This document shows positions 26,072-37,429 of a stretch of DNA of 64,000 bases, piece by piece. Position 1 is the stretch's first letter. Each line of letters begins with the position of its first letter. The notes beneath the pieces were generated by a model. The model was given only the letters and a program-made list of their open reading frames with translations. It searched no databases and was not told the origin of the DNA. A program made the translations under genes and the position numbers. The DNA lies in contig NC_060236.1 in the NCBI RefSeq assembly GCF_021155775.2, positions 2,347,001-2,411,000 of the forward strand. Reading direction: 5' to 3'. The DNA is from Neodiprion pinetum (lineage: Eukaryota; Arthropoda; Insecta; Hymenoptera; Diprionidae).

Positions 26072-26455
26072 GGTTGTTTCCTTTCAGTTATTCTCATTTC
26101 TTCGTTTTTTTTTTTTTCCTTAATCCTCCTCCGCGCGAACCTCACCAGCTATCATTCATCGCCAAATCAGGTGAGGCTAGGAGGATAAGCCGCGCAGCTT
26201 CGATATGTGCGACAGTAGTGAGATACAAATTAGGCTAACCTCAGATACGTTAGATAAATACGGATATTTAAATTTATTTTCCGACCGTTGATCAACTGGC
26301 ATCGTACACGAGGTCCTCTTCTTCGCAACAACGGTCTTATTCAATATTACAATTGATTTTAAGTATCAATTATAACATTCAAAGTGGTTTATAAAAAAAA
26401 ACAATACAACTTCTCTCTGCCACAAAACTGCAGCAAGTGATGATGCAGTATGACC

Positions 26456-26500
26456 GGGGGGGGGGGGGGGGGGGGGAGAGGGGGGGGGGGGCGAAATAAA
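26456..26500 (+). terminator. TMEM11 candidate poly(A) signal behind a G-run
   Basis: AATAAA at 26495-26500 lies about 425 nt after the TMEM11 stop. It directly follows two G-runs (26456-26476 and 26480-26491). A G-rich tract this close to the hexamer is unusual and could affect cleavage or pausing. The hexamer is seen; its use is inferred. Confidence 0.5.
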
Positions 26501-28582
26501 ACTTCACATTGAGAAAAGTTGAAAATGTTTAGTTGCAAAAAAAAAACAGCTTGCGAATAAGCTTACAAAGTCGGATGATGTTCGACGATTGAGACGACAA
26601 AAAAAAAAAAATATGTACAAGAAAAAGATAAAGCAAAGAAAACAGAATATATATTGAGGGCATGTACGTTTAGTTTGTAAATAATTTAGCTAGAATATGC
26701 TGTAATCACTATACTTATACGTTTTCTTTAAAATTTGCCATTGATTCATTTTTTCCAATGTTTTTACGCGACGTTCTACTCCCTTTAAAATATAATGAGT
26801 TCTCAATTGTCATCGCGAATCCTTCTTTTAAATAAAAGAAATTATGCAACAAATCTTCTGAAAATCGTATTAAAGTTCTGTTCAAACCACACACTCGCAC
26901 ACTATTATAGAAAAAATGTACAAGCTACATGATTCCAATTCGAATGAGATTGTAGTATCACTTTTATTTTTACAGTACGTACTCGCATAAACAGGAGGTA
27001 TTCTTCACGCCTCTTCGATTTTTATTCATATTTGTTTCCTACTTGGATCAGTTAGCATTTCACGCGCGTTTTATAATTTTCTTGTTTTATTTTTCTCTCT
27101 TACTACTCACGCATTGCAAACAGCGTGTACTAAGATTGTAGAAACAAAACCGTTCTTGTTATCTACAACGAAAATATCAAATGATAAATGTTTAAATTAA
27201 CCAACTCTTTGCAAACAATAAATCACGAGGATATATCTCAACGTGTTATTAGATTTGCAGACATGCGACGTTGCAGCTATAGATAAAGTGCTAATAACAT
27301 ACTAAAGAATATTCGTCACAAAAAATAAATACTATTGACAGCTAATGGTGGAGAACCAATCAGGCAAGAGAGTTTGACAAGCTTATCGGAAAGCAGTATG
27401 AAACTTGAGTCTATCTCGAACAAAAAATACCCTAAAAAATTTTGGGATTGGAATACAAGCACAGTTGATTGTAATTTTTTTTTTTATTTCTAACTATGTG
27501 CAATGAATAAGGATACGAGCACATTGAAGAATAGTATTCAAAATATATAAAAATATAAAGCCACGCAAGAAAACTGTACGAATGGGTGGCTGAATTGTTG
27601 TGAATTTCACGAGTCTTTCTGAATATTATTCTATAGAATCTTTCAAAAAGTTATCCAGTCAAGCTAAATTCTGTTATCCCTATACTATCTGGCATTGAAT
27701 ATAACACTCTTTCTTTTCTCTGTAACTATGAACAGATTTTCCTCTGCTTAAAAAAACTGCATCTTGAAGGACATATTTGTTGACGATATATCTGCTTTAA
27801 TTTGAATGGGTTTTGACAGTCGCAATTAATTTGCTTGCATTTATTTTATCAATAGAAAATGTTTCCATATAACTTCTCCTCATTCTCCTCAGTGAAATAA
27901 ATCAAGAGTTCCTGAATGAGTCTAATATTTGCTAATGTCTAGCATTGATAATTGCCTTTAACCTCATCCCAAAACTGAATAAGATATCCGTTATACCATA
28001 TCAAATTGCCAAATATTGTCTGTTTTTTTTCAAGCGATGGTCGCCAATGGTGCGTCCATTTTTATAGTAATGTAAACTGTTTTAGCCCGATAATTAGTGA
28101 AAATAATTTAAAAAATAAGAAAGCAAGAAAAAATTCGCGGGTCCATAGTCTTAACGTGTACATAAAATGTAAACATGCCCTATTAATTTGGGGCCTGTGT
28201 CATAATAATTATAATAATAAAATATAGTTTTAAATAGTACACGTTGTGTTTTGATTGCCAACTGACAAAAAATACGGAAGTGTATTAGACAAATTGCATG
28301 AATGTGGTTCAAGGCGCTTGATGGTTACAGTAAAGAATTTTCATTGCAAAAAATAAAAACGTAAACGATATTAATTTATATAATATTTACATTCCTTCGA
28401 ATCTTTCTTTTATCCTAATACTGTGTATAAAAAATTTCATTTACTAATTGTACGAATCTGAATGACTAACGCAGTTACGAGTTTTCCATCATTCGACGTC
28501 GGATACTATACACAGATAGAATTCTTGAAGCAGTTCACCTCCATGTAAAGCTATTCTTTCTCTTGGCCTATCTTTCGAGTTT
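26501..28582. other. Intergenic, between convergent TMEM11 and DHRS7B
   Basis: About 2 kb of AT-rich sequence. No frame shows protein-like composition, and no repeat family of the window recurs here. Additional AATAAA hexamers (for example near 26834) may give alternative 3' ends. I see nothing else. Confidence 0.6.
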
Positions 28583-28588
28583 TTTATT
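28583..28588 (-). terminator. DHRS7B candidate poly(A) signal
   Basis: The reverse complement AATAAA lies about 100 nt downstream of the DHRS7B stop codon, a typical distance. Confidence 0.55.
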
Positions 28589-28686
28589 AATTCGATTCTC
28601 AGAACCATCGTTGCATTTTCAAGAATTGTGTGTCACAATTTTGATCCAATTTCTTGCATTATTATAGAAAATTCAATTGTTTATGA

Positions 28687-30258
28687 CTACTTATCTTTTG
28701 CCACCGTCTTGGCCCGTTTTCTCATGAGCCAAAAATACACAGAAGGAAGAACCGAGCGCAGAAGGATTGCAGCTTTTGGCACAAACGTAGCAACTGTAAC
28801 TTCACTCGCCTCTCTAAGCAACGCTTTCAACACTTGTTCCGCAACGTATTCCGGTGTAAAACCTTCCTCTGTACTTTTGTCCATTACTATATGAAATAAT
28901 CATGTCAGTACACAGCTATCACCTTGACTCGTTCTCCGTACAATAATACCGATATTCATGCTCACCTCCATACGTATCACCACTCCCTGTTATTGCGTTC
29001 AGTGAAAGGGATGTCTTTACGTATCCGGGACTTACAACTGTTATTTTGATGTTTTGCTCGGCCAGTTCGGCTCGTGTTGTGTCGCACCATGCTTGCAACG
29101 CATGCTTTGAGGCAGCGTACGCCGATCTGCACGGCAATTGTACAGTTATTCAATGCTCATGTAGTCAGCGAGATTTGTGGAAACGTATTAAAATGTTTCT
29201 TGTATTTCTTCTGCTTTGTATAGTATTTATCTTACCTGTAAGGTATCGCAATTCGGCCTTGAACACTGCTGACAAACACGACATGTCCAGATCGTCTTTC
29301 CAGCATACAAGGCAAGACAGCTGCAAATAGTTGTTGTCAGTTATGAGGTTTTGTGTAAATCAGGTACTGATAAACATCAAATTTAGCAGAGGGTAAAGCT
29401 CACCCTTAGTCAAAGCAATTTGGCCAAAATAATTGCAAAGCATGACTTTGATGTCAATGTCGACATTGGTATTGATCACTTCTCCTCTGTACGAAATCCC
29501 TGCATTATTTATCAATATATCTATTTGAGGATAAATTTTCAACACCTTCTGTACCTCCAATGGTACATCATTTAGGTTTGTTATATCCAGTGGAAGAACC
29601 ACTGGCGGGTGAGTGGGAACTGTCTGAAATGAATGTTTTCATTCAGGTATCAAATGAAAAACAAAAAGAAAACAAAGTTGGCAGAGACATAGAGCTAAGT
29701 GTGGGCGAACTGTCAAGCAAATGTCTAATTATTGAACCTATGATGCTCGGCGTTTTTAAAAATTGTTCATAGGATAAATCCGACTTGATGTATTTCTTAA
29801 AATGACAATTCAATATGTATTTGAAGAACATTGTAATTGTTTTCTAAAGCGATGTCACCTGTGTGACATCGTAGATGACAAGGCAAACGCAACGTCAAAA
29901 ACTTACGGGGTGCGTGTTGATCAGCGCAACCTTGACTCTTTCGAGTTCTTCTCTTCGTCGGGATGCTAAAATTAGGCGAGAACCGCATTTGTAGAAACTG
30001 TGCGCCAAGGCTTCTCCGAGTCCCGAACTAGCACCAGTGATCAAAACAACCTGGAAACGAGAAACAATAATTATTCGCGAGCCGATCGCAAACCGCGATT
30101 CTTCGGTTTACCTTTCCCGCCAATCTGGCCTTCCGACGATTCTGCCTTACAGTGTCGTAAAGGTGATATAATAACCATGGAAAAGTCACGGGGATACAGC
30201 CGATGCCGAATAACCACCACAACATGTGCCACCCGACGGACTGCTCGGCTTGCTTCAT
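28687..30258 (-). CDS. DHRS7B: DHRS7B-type short-chain dehydrogenase/reductase
   Basis: Six exons in transcript order: 30112-30258, 29907-30050, 29404-29623, 29236-29320, 28966-29126 and 28687-28886. They encode 318 aa (human DHRS7B is 325), and all junctions are GT-AG and in phase. Residues 12-34 form an N-terminal membrane anchor (WWLFGIGCIPVTFPWLLYHL). The Rossmann motif TGASSGLG is at 54-61, NNAG at 136-139, catalytic Ser at 188/189 and YAASK at 202-206. NNAGISYRG, SAYAASKHA, TVVSPGYVKT and NAITG match the DHRS7B subfamily. The family is made of NAD(P)H-dependent oxidoreductases anchored in ER or peroxisomal membranes; the human protein is linked to ether-lipid (acyl-DHAP) reduction. The upstream in-frame ATG at 30390 is less likely. 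It is divergent from the zinc-finger gene. Confidence 0.95.
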
Positions 30259-30751
30259 GACTTGGCGGTCAGAAATGTGAGGATGGAGGCAGAAGGTTAC
30301 GTTCGACTCGCGCCGTGAGAAGTTAGCCGATTGAGTCGATATTGTGACGTTCGAAACAAAGGCGAGATTCGATCTTAAAACAATTGGCACATATTCGCGT
30401 CAACTTTGTGGCCAACTTCGCGCGGTACAGTAAACTTATTTCCCAACAGTTTTGGCGTTAATAATAATAATTTCGGATAAAACGTTCGTCCGAGGGATGT
30501 TCGAGAAGCGTAATTACGACGCGCTGCTGATAGAAATGTTTAGAATACACCTGCCAAACGTATCGGTTTGTCGTTAGCTCCGCGCGTGAAGTGTCCGAAG
30601 TGTGCAACCTAACGTAGCGTGTGGGGTAAAACTAGGTGTGCAACGCTGCGGCTGTGTTCAAACTGAACGATCCAGAGGTTTGCCCGATATGATCGAACGC
30701 TGGGAATGACAATAGCCGAGCAATACCTACTCGAGTACTCCTCGTTATATA
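30259..30751. promoter_or_regulatory. Bidirectional promoter interval of DHRS7B and the zinc-finger gene
   Basis: Only about 490 bp separate the DHRS7B start codon (minus strand) from the zinc-finger start codon (plus strand), so both 5' UTRs and core promoters must share it. It is CpG-containing, and no TATA box is obvious on either strand. This is the usual layout of a housekeeping bidirectional promoter. Confidence 0.6.
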
Positions 30752-33700
30752 ATGGAGACACCGGGAAACGAGCAATATGTCGCTTTTCCACTGTCAACGA
30801 ACATGCACGAGACGATCATATCCCACGAGGAGATATGCGAGCCCGTCGTAGAGGACTGCGTTCTCCCGGAAGTCACCGTCACGGAGGTTGTCGACGGGAC
30901 GGGCGGCACCGGGTCGGCGGAGGTCGAGGCGGCTGTCGAAATCCTCACTGAGAACTCGGACGACGCCGAGGACGGCGACGGGTCCGCGGTATACCCGATA
31001 TACATAAAGCAGGAGGAACAGCAACAGCAGTACACCTCGGGCGACGACGAGTCGATGGCGGTCGAGGCGCTTCGCCAGCTTGGTGGGATGTATCCTTGTT
31101 TCAACAACGACAAAAAGATACCATGCCCGAATTGCGCGCACCTCTTTACTCAGGTCGAGATGGCCAAGCATCACTCGACCTGCGCCTCCGTCAAGCTCTC
31201 ATGCACCACCTGCGGTGAACGGTTCGAGCGTAAGATTGACCTCAACAACCACATGGTCTGTCACCAGGTCGATCGACCCCACGCTTGCCGGATCTGCGGC
31301 AATCTCTTCAGGTCCAAGGCGAACCTTCAGTCGCACATGGCGCAGGTATTGTTATTAATGTCAATCTGATAAACAACTTCAACCTATAGTGAATTTCAAA
31401 AGTGTTTATCTCGCTCCATTTATTACAATAAGCATACACGTTCCCGCTAGCATACGGCATCCTGTCTCAACGACGTCTCTCCCCTTTCCCCTATATAGCT
31501 ATTGCACAGGTATCATCGCTTATGTATCTAATATGAATGTATTGTATATGTAACAGGTACACCAGACGGAAAGACCGCACAAGTGCAACATATGCAATTC
31601 CAACTTTCAGAGGCCATCCAGCCTCTCAAACCACATGAAGATACACACATATGTCGCTGGCCGAGCTATTATGCAAACTTCGTTAACCAACAACAGTGTT
31701 ACTCAGGTCACCGCTGAGCCATTCCGAAAATGGCCCGAGAACAACAGTAACTCCGAAACGCCGGCTACCTCCGTTCCCTCTTCGTCCGTTTCGACGATAC
31801 CCAACTACGAAGTGTCCCAGGTTCACTGGTCGATTCCGAGTTACAATTTCAGTAACGATCAACCAGGAGTAGCCGGTTTGACCAATCAACAGGACAAGAT
31901 GGATACGCTTCAGGAGTTTGCCGTAATGCCGAGCGGAGAAGTAGCCCAGTTCGAATACACGCAGCAAAACACCATTACCAACCAGATAAACCACCAGTAT
32001 AACTTATCAATGAATTCCTTTAGCAGCCAGGATGGAAGCATGGTAAAAATTGAGTCACTTCCGTACCACGGAGAGTCGAGGCGAAGCTATGTGGAGGTCG
32101 AATTGACTGAGACGACTCAGCAGCACACGTGCAGCCACTGTGGAATGAACTTTGCCAGAGCATCGGCGCTCGCCTTTCACGAGAAGATTCATACAAGCAA
32201 AAATTGGACTATGCCGGTGGAGTGTGAGTACTGCGACAAGCAGTTTCAGGACAGCAGCTGTCTGGCGACGCACCAGACAACCTGTGCCAAGAAAGTGATG
32301 AGAAATAACACTGAACACGGGCTGCCCAGCAAGTGGGGTAAGCACGCATGTGCCGATTGTGGAAAAAAGTTCACAACTAAGCAGAAGATGTTCAGGCACC
32401 AGTGGATTCATAGAAAGAAAACTCACTCCTGCGAGGTGTGCGGCACTCAGTTTGAGAAGCAGCAGGAACTCGACGAGCACAGACTCTCCGCTCACCCCGG
32501 TGACTCTGCCTTCACCTGCAGCGAGTGCGGCAAGAGCTTTGTATCTAGGCAAGGGCTCTGGGAACATGCAAGAACGCACGCTGGAAGCCCCGCTCACTTT
32601 CACTGCGACGTTTGTTCCAAGACGTTCTCATCCAGGCAGGGATATCTCATTCATCACCGCACTCATACCGGGGAACGACCCTATGGGTGCAAATTCTGTT
32701 GGAAAGCGTTCAGAGATGGAGGAACATTGAGAAAACATGAACGGATCCATACAGGAGAGAGACCGCACGTTTGTCCACTGTGCTCAAGGGCCTTTAATCA
32801 GAAAGTTGTGCTCAGAGAACACGTCAGATGGGTTCATGCTGCTGGAAAAAATGAGACTGAGGTAACCGGACCCCCATTCAGGTGTCCTCTGTGCGGCGCT
32901 TTGAATCAGGATAGGGACGAACTCTGTGCCCACATCGTTAAACATTCAGACCAAATGATAGCCCAGGCTAAAGCAAAGACGAACAACAACGCGTTGAAGT
33001 CAAAACCTGCGAAGAAGAAATCCAAGACTCCGGCGAGTTCTGGATCTTCATCTTCTTCTCTGGGAAAACAGATCACTGGTAGCGATCGATCGATATCAAG
33101 GATGGAACAGAACGAAGCTCTGCTTTCTATTTCAGACGTTTCTACCAAAACCACAGACAGCTTACCGCAGTTTATGGCAGTTGGAAAATCAAGCGACACG
33201 GTGCTCCTGATCACAGCGGCGAAGCGAAGTGAAGCTTTGCGACTTATTTCGGAGGTTAAACCAAATGATTTACATTTGATATCACAAGGTAAGCAAGGTG
33301 AGAACCATCTGCACATACCTCAGATTAATCATAGAGAAACTCTCGGACTAAATGCCGAGGACAAACAGGGATGCAGCGTCCGTATGGCTTCGGCTGAACG
33401 ACAAACTCCTAGTTCTACACCCAGGCAAAACGAAGGTAGCGGGATGCACCTGATGACCTCTTCGAAACAAGGAGATGGCAGTGTGCATCTAGTTTCGCCA
33501 AACAAACAAAACAATACTTTGCATCTGATATCCAAACAAAATGAATCTCTACCAGTACTGACTATACCAAATCCCCAAAATCATGACAATTTTTCCAGTC
33601 AAATTGAACAGATAAGCAATATTGATATGCCAATGAACATGGTAACTCATCATTCAACGTCATCCTCGACCACTCAGCATCCAGGAGAACGAGTCAAAGC

Positions 33701-33893
33701 TGAGGTTGCTACTTCGGTTGATGAATCTTTGATCCAAGATGGAGGTGCGCAGTCGACTTCCTCCCACGTTCAGTACCAGCAGCATCATCAGCATCGAGAA
33801 AGTGACGATGGACAAGAATCGGCCTGCGGTATGTGCGGGGAAGAATTTACAAATAAAAACTCTTTAATGGAACACGTGAAAATTCACATTTAA
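30752..33893 (+). CDS. C2H2 zinc-finger protein with 14 fingers
   Basis: Two exons, 30752-31345 and 31557-33893, join in phase 0 (CAG|GTATTG donor, TAACAG acceptor) to give 976 aa. Residues 22-80 are acidic and rich in Val, Glu and Asp. A first cluster of four fingers lies at about 125-228 (CPNCAHLF, CTTCGERF, CRICGNLF, CNICNSNF). A Gln/Asn/Ser-rich linker follows. A second cluster of nine fingers lies at about 390-661, including CSECGKSFVSRQGLWEH and CKFCWKAF with TGERPY/TGERPH linkers. A lone finger sits at the extreme C-terminus (CGMCGEEF). The first finger ends in Cys rather than the second His, and others vary similarly. Arrays with TGEKP-type linkers usually bind DNA, so a nuclear transcription factor is likely. 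I do not recognise the orthologue. Confidence 0.93.
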
Positions 33894-35904
33894 TTCGTGT
33901 GCTTCCGTAATGTCCGGAAAAAAAATTTGTGATATCAGGACACTACGGTTTAATCGCATGATTGTTATTACGTATTTACAAGAATAGTAGTACAGTTTCT
34001 CTATTTAGTTTAGTCGCACAGTACATTACAGAAATTGATGTCATATCGAAAATAAATTTGTATCTAAAAATATTGGATTTGTTGATAATTATTAGTGTAT
34101 CAAGAGTCGATTTCAATGTTTTCAGCATTACATTGAGAATTGTGGATTAATACGAAACCCTTGCAGCAGATGCAACTAAACGAAATAGACAAACTGTACG
34201 ATAATTGAATAGCCTGAAATAATATGATTCTACTTGTAAATCTATGAAAATCATCAGAAATTCCTGTTTTTTTATTTCCATATATTTTTCTTTTTTGCTT
34301 TCAGACGTTGGTAGCTATCAACGCTAGGTAAACTGTGATACCGACTATTTTATCTCATGCTTACAACAACGCTAACAAAACGTCTACTGCCGTCGGCACT
34401 TACCACATATTTGATTAGTTTTAAAAAGAAAAGAAAAACACATTCAGTTCTAATAATAATAAGCGTCTTTCAACAAAAACATGTGTTATCCCTCTACTTA
34501 CTGATTTTAGTTCAAAATCGTTGTACTATTCGCTGCTATCTATAGACAGCATATTATATAAACTTACGTATTATATTATATAGACTTAAGTGTGTATTGT
34601 ACTGTCATTTCATCACGTAGTTTATAAGAGTAAAGCCTTGCGTCAGAAGTATCTCTGGCAGGTTCGGTAAGCTGTGCGAGTTACTGATCCTTAGTCCATG
34701 GCATCGTTTTTGGGAATCATGATTGAACTATGTATCGATAAGTCATATCTTACAACACAGACATTATGAAACAAAAAAAGAAACTAAAAACAACATCGGC
34801 GTATGGTATGGATACATACAATACCTGTATTTTCTAGACTATAAAAGTGATTAGTACTGTATTTTCGTAATGTTTCAATATATATATACCTATATGTATA
34901 GTATATTATATATTATTATATCCTATATATATATGTATATACTAACATATTGGTTTACTGTACAGTATGAGAAAATATTGTGGCAGGTCGACATGCCTTT
35001 AAAATATAATTCCAACCGAAGTATTCATAGCTCATGAAAGTGTATTGATATACAGCGTTACAATATGTACAGATATATCTACATTTACTATAATTAGAAT
35101 TTGAATAAATGTTTCTTCATGCAACCTTTCAGATACAAATGATAGATATGTGTGAGATTGGACGTATATTGTAACAAATCGTTAACGATTTTTGTTCTGT
35201 CGAACCTTTGTTAGGCTCCTCGCGTTTGTGTATTAAGTGTCCTGCTACCATATTTTGCGTGTTTGGCTATCGTTATACAATTTTTTATCATCCGCGTACA
35301 TTTTGCCGCAAAACTTCTGGCTTATCGATTAGTAACATTATCTGTTTTTCATTTTATAAACAAAAGTTTTCATCATAATAGATATGGCCGAATCTCGCGC
35401 GCCTTTATGTTATATACATACCTCCCACTGCATCGTCGGTTAGAGACTGAAGTTGTGTGAACGTTGCGCTACTGTTGAATGGTCGAATTTGGTTTGCAGT
35501 AATTTGACAAAATAGGAAGAACGGAGAAATTCAAGGTTGATATTACGCGAGGCGCTTTGCGATTCCCACGAAAACCTTTTCAACGTCTAAAGGTGAGTAC
35601 GATTATCTCCCATTTCGAATTTGATTTTAAGGTTAGGTTAGGTCACCAGACTCACGCCGCGCGTTCCATTTTCAAAACAAACAGCGTATCTACGTTCACA
35701 CGATACGCACAGCCTGTGTGTGTGGCGCGTGTTGATAACCGGCTTGAAGTTAGCGAGGTTATGTGCTCGTTTTTGGTCGCTCGACGATGCGAAGTGTCCG
35801 AAATTAATGATAAGCTAGTAATAATTGGCGAGTAAAAGAAAAGGCAGTGCGACGTGCATACCTGTATCTCTTTGCAAAAGTGAAACGTAAGAAAAAACGG
35901 AAAG
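33894..35904 (+). other. 3' UTR of the zinc-finger gene and 5' region of cyclophilin H
   Basis: AT-rich and without coding signal. Poly(A) hexamers occur at 34051-34056 and 35104-35109, so the zinc-finger 3' UTR may be about 0.2 or 1.2 kb. A good donor (AAAG|GTGAGTACG) at 35592/35593, followed by a TTTGCAAAAG acceptor-like site near 35880, suggests a 5' UTR intron in the cyclophilin gene. That splice is inferred. Confidence 0.45.
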
Positions 35905-36459
35905 ATGCCAACCTGGAACCAGATTCAGTCCCAGCTTCGCAACCCGAACAACCCGGTCGTCTTCTTCGACGTCTCCGTCGGCACGACGGAAATCGGACGA
36001 ATGATATTTGAGCTCTTCGAGGATGTTTGTCCGAAGACGTCGGAGAATTTCCGACAGTTCTGCACCGGGGAGTACAGGAGAGACGGGGTGCCGCTCGGAT
36101 TCAAGGGGGCGATTTTTCACCGGGTAATTAAAGACTTCATGATCCAGGGCGGAGACTTTGTCAATGGCGACGGTACCGGGGTGCTCAGCATATACGGGGG
36201 AAGCACATTTCCCGACGAGAATTTCATCCTCAAACACGACTCGTCGGGCTTGTTGTCGATGGCCAACAGCGGCAAGGACACCAACGGTTGTCAGTTCTTC
36301 ATCACCTGTGCCAAGTGCAATTTTTTGGATGGTAAACACGTCGTGTTTGGCAGAGTTATCGACGGACTTTTGGTCATGAGAAAAGTTGAGAATGTGCCTA
36401 CGGGACCGAACAATAAGCCTAAGATACCAGTCACCATATCGCAGTGTGGTCAAATGTAA
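35905..36459 (+). CDS. Ppih: Peptidyl-prolyl isomerase H (spliceosomal cyclophilin)
   Basis: A single uninterrupted frame of 184 aa; human PPIH is 177. The whole chain is a cyclophilin-type PPIase domain: NPVVFFDVSVG, KTSENFRQFCTGEYR, FHRVIKDFMIQGGDF (catalytic Arg and Gln), SMANSGKDTNGCQFFITC and LDGKHVVFG. The end, LVMRKVENVPTGPNNKPKIP, is the PPIH signature and separates it from CypA. PPIH binds the PRPF4/PRPF3 part of the U4/U6.U5 tri-snRNP in the nucleus. One odd residue: at the position of CypA Trp121, usually W before LDGKH, this protein has Phe (CNFLDGKH). There is no intron in the coding region. It is convergent with the decarboxylase at 37.4 kb. Confidence 0.95.
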   Translation: MPTWNQIQSQLRNPNNPVVFFDVSVGTTEIGRMIFELFEDVCPKTSENFRQFCTGEYRRDGVPLGFKGAIFHRVIKDFMIQGGDFVNGDGTGVLSIYGGSTFPDENFILKHDSSGLLSMANSGKDTNGCQFFITCAKCNFLDGKHVVFGRVIDGLLVMRKVENVPTGPNNKPKIPVTISQCGQM

Positions 36460-36503
36460 ATTTTATTTGTTTCGTTAATTTATTACAATTAATCGATTCC
36501 TTT

Positions 36504-36509
36504 AATAAA
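36504..36509 (+). terminator. Cyclophilin H candidate poly(A) signal
   Basis: AATAAA about 45 nt after the stop codon, implying a very short 3' UTR. Confidence 0.55.
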
Positions 36510-37429
36510 TCATTTTTCTACAAAGCTGAGCTCTTCCTTGTTCAATGTTACGACGCCGACGCTTTACCTAATTTTGCATTTCGTTTCTTGGCGATCAAGA
36601 TCACCACGCAAAAAGGCACATGGTGTGGTCTAGAACCTCGATTAAACCTAATAATTAAAGGTATCTATCTTTTACTTTAATTAACCTTCAGATCCAGCCA
36701 GAGCACAAATTCTTTCCATTGTTTCTCTTTGGCTAGATAATAACAGTCTGAATATATTTTGGGAGCGATGAATGAAAAGTAAGGTTCTTTTTCTATTTAC
36801 AATCAATCGGATATCTATTTTATGCAATAATATACATGATGAATTAAACGAACACTCGTTAAATATAGTTAATTCTATTACTTAAACAACTAGTAATCTC
36901 ATCCCAAACCATCGCAACCGCATTGTCATTATTTAACTATGATTGCATCGGTTGGGCAAGGTTGATGCGACGAAGGTTTGGAGGTATCGTTGATTTATTT
37001 TTCTACTCGATTACGATTCTCAAGTGTTAAAAGTTTTTACAATTAATTTAAAAATAACTCTAATTGTAACTGTTCCAGCGAAAACTAATTGTCCTTGTAC
37101 ATCTTAAAATGAGGAAATACCCGAGTTGCCACTTATGATCCACAGTGTCTCGTCAGACACTTGACTTGTGTTCTCTGACAAATCGTAAAAAATCAATTAA
37201 ATAACTAATAAGATGAAAAACATCCGCTCTTATCCACCGGCAGGCATTATCTCTAGCAGTTATTAAATCGTAAAACGAGCCTATAAAACACAATAAAACT
37301 TGTGTATTTGTGGAGCAACGGAAATGAAAGCGTGATGCGCAATACTCCTCTCTGTGTGTAAGGGCCTACAGCTCAGGGCAACGAAAGAAGAGGTTCCCTC
37401 TTCCTTGGCACCGAGAGCCGGAGCGTATT
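36510..37429. other. Intergenic, between convergent Ppih and the Tdc-like gene
   Basis: About 0.9 kb of AT-rich sequence that must hold the 3' UTR of the minus-strand decarboxylase. No clear AATAAA complement lies close to that stop codon. Nothing else is visible. Confidence 0.5.

Noticed and set aside
30028..30390. Starting DHRS7B at the upstream ATG (30390)
   Set aside because: The extra 44 residues lack family similarity. The ATG at 30258 gives the usual length and leaves the membrane anchor near the N-terminus.
35628..35645. GGTTAGGTTAGG as an insect telomere repeat
   Set aside because: Only two TTAGG units are present, as expected by chance; there is no array.
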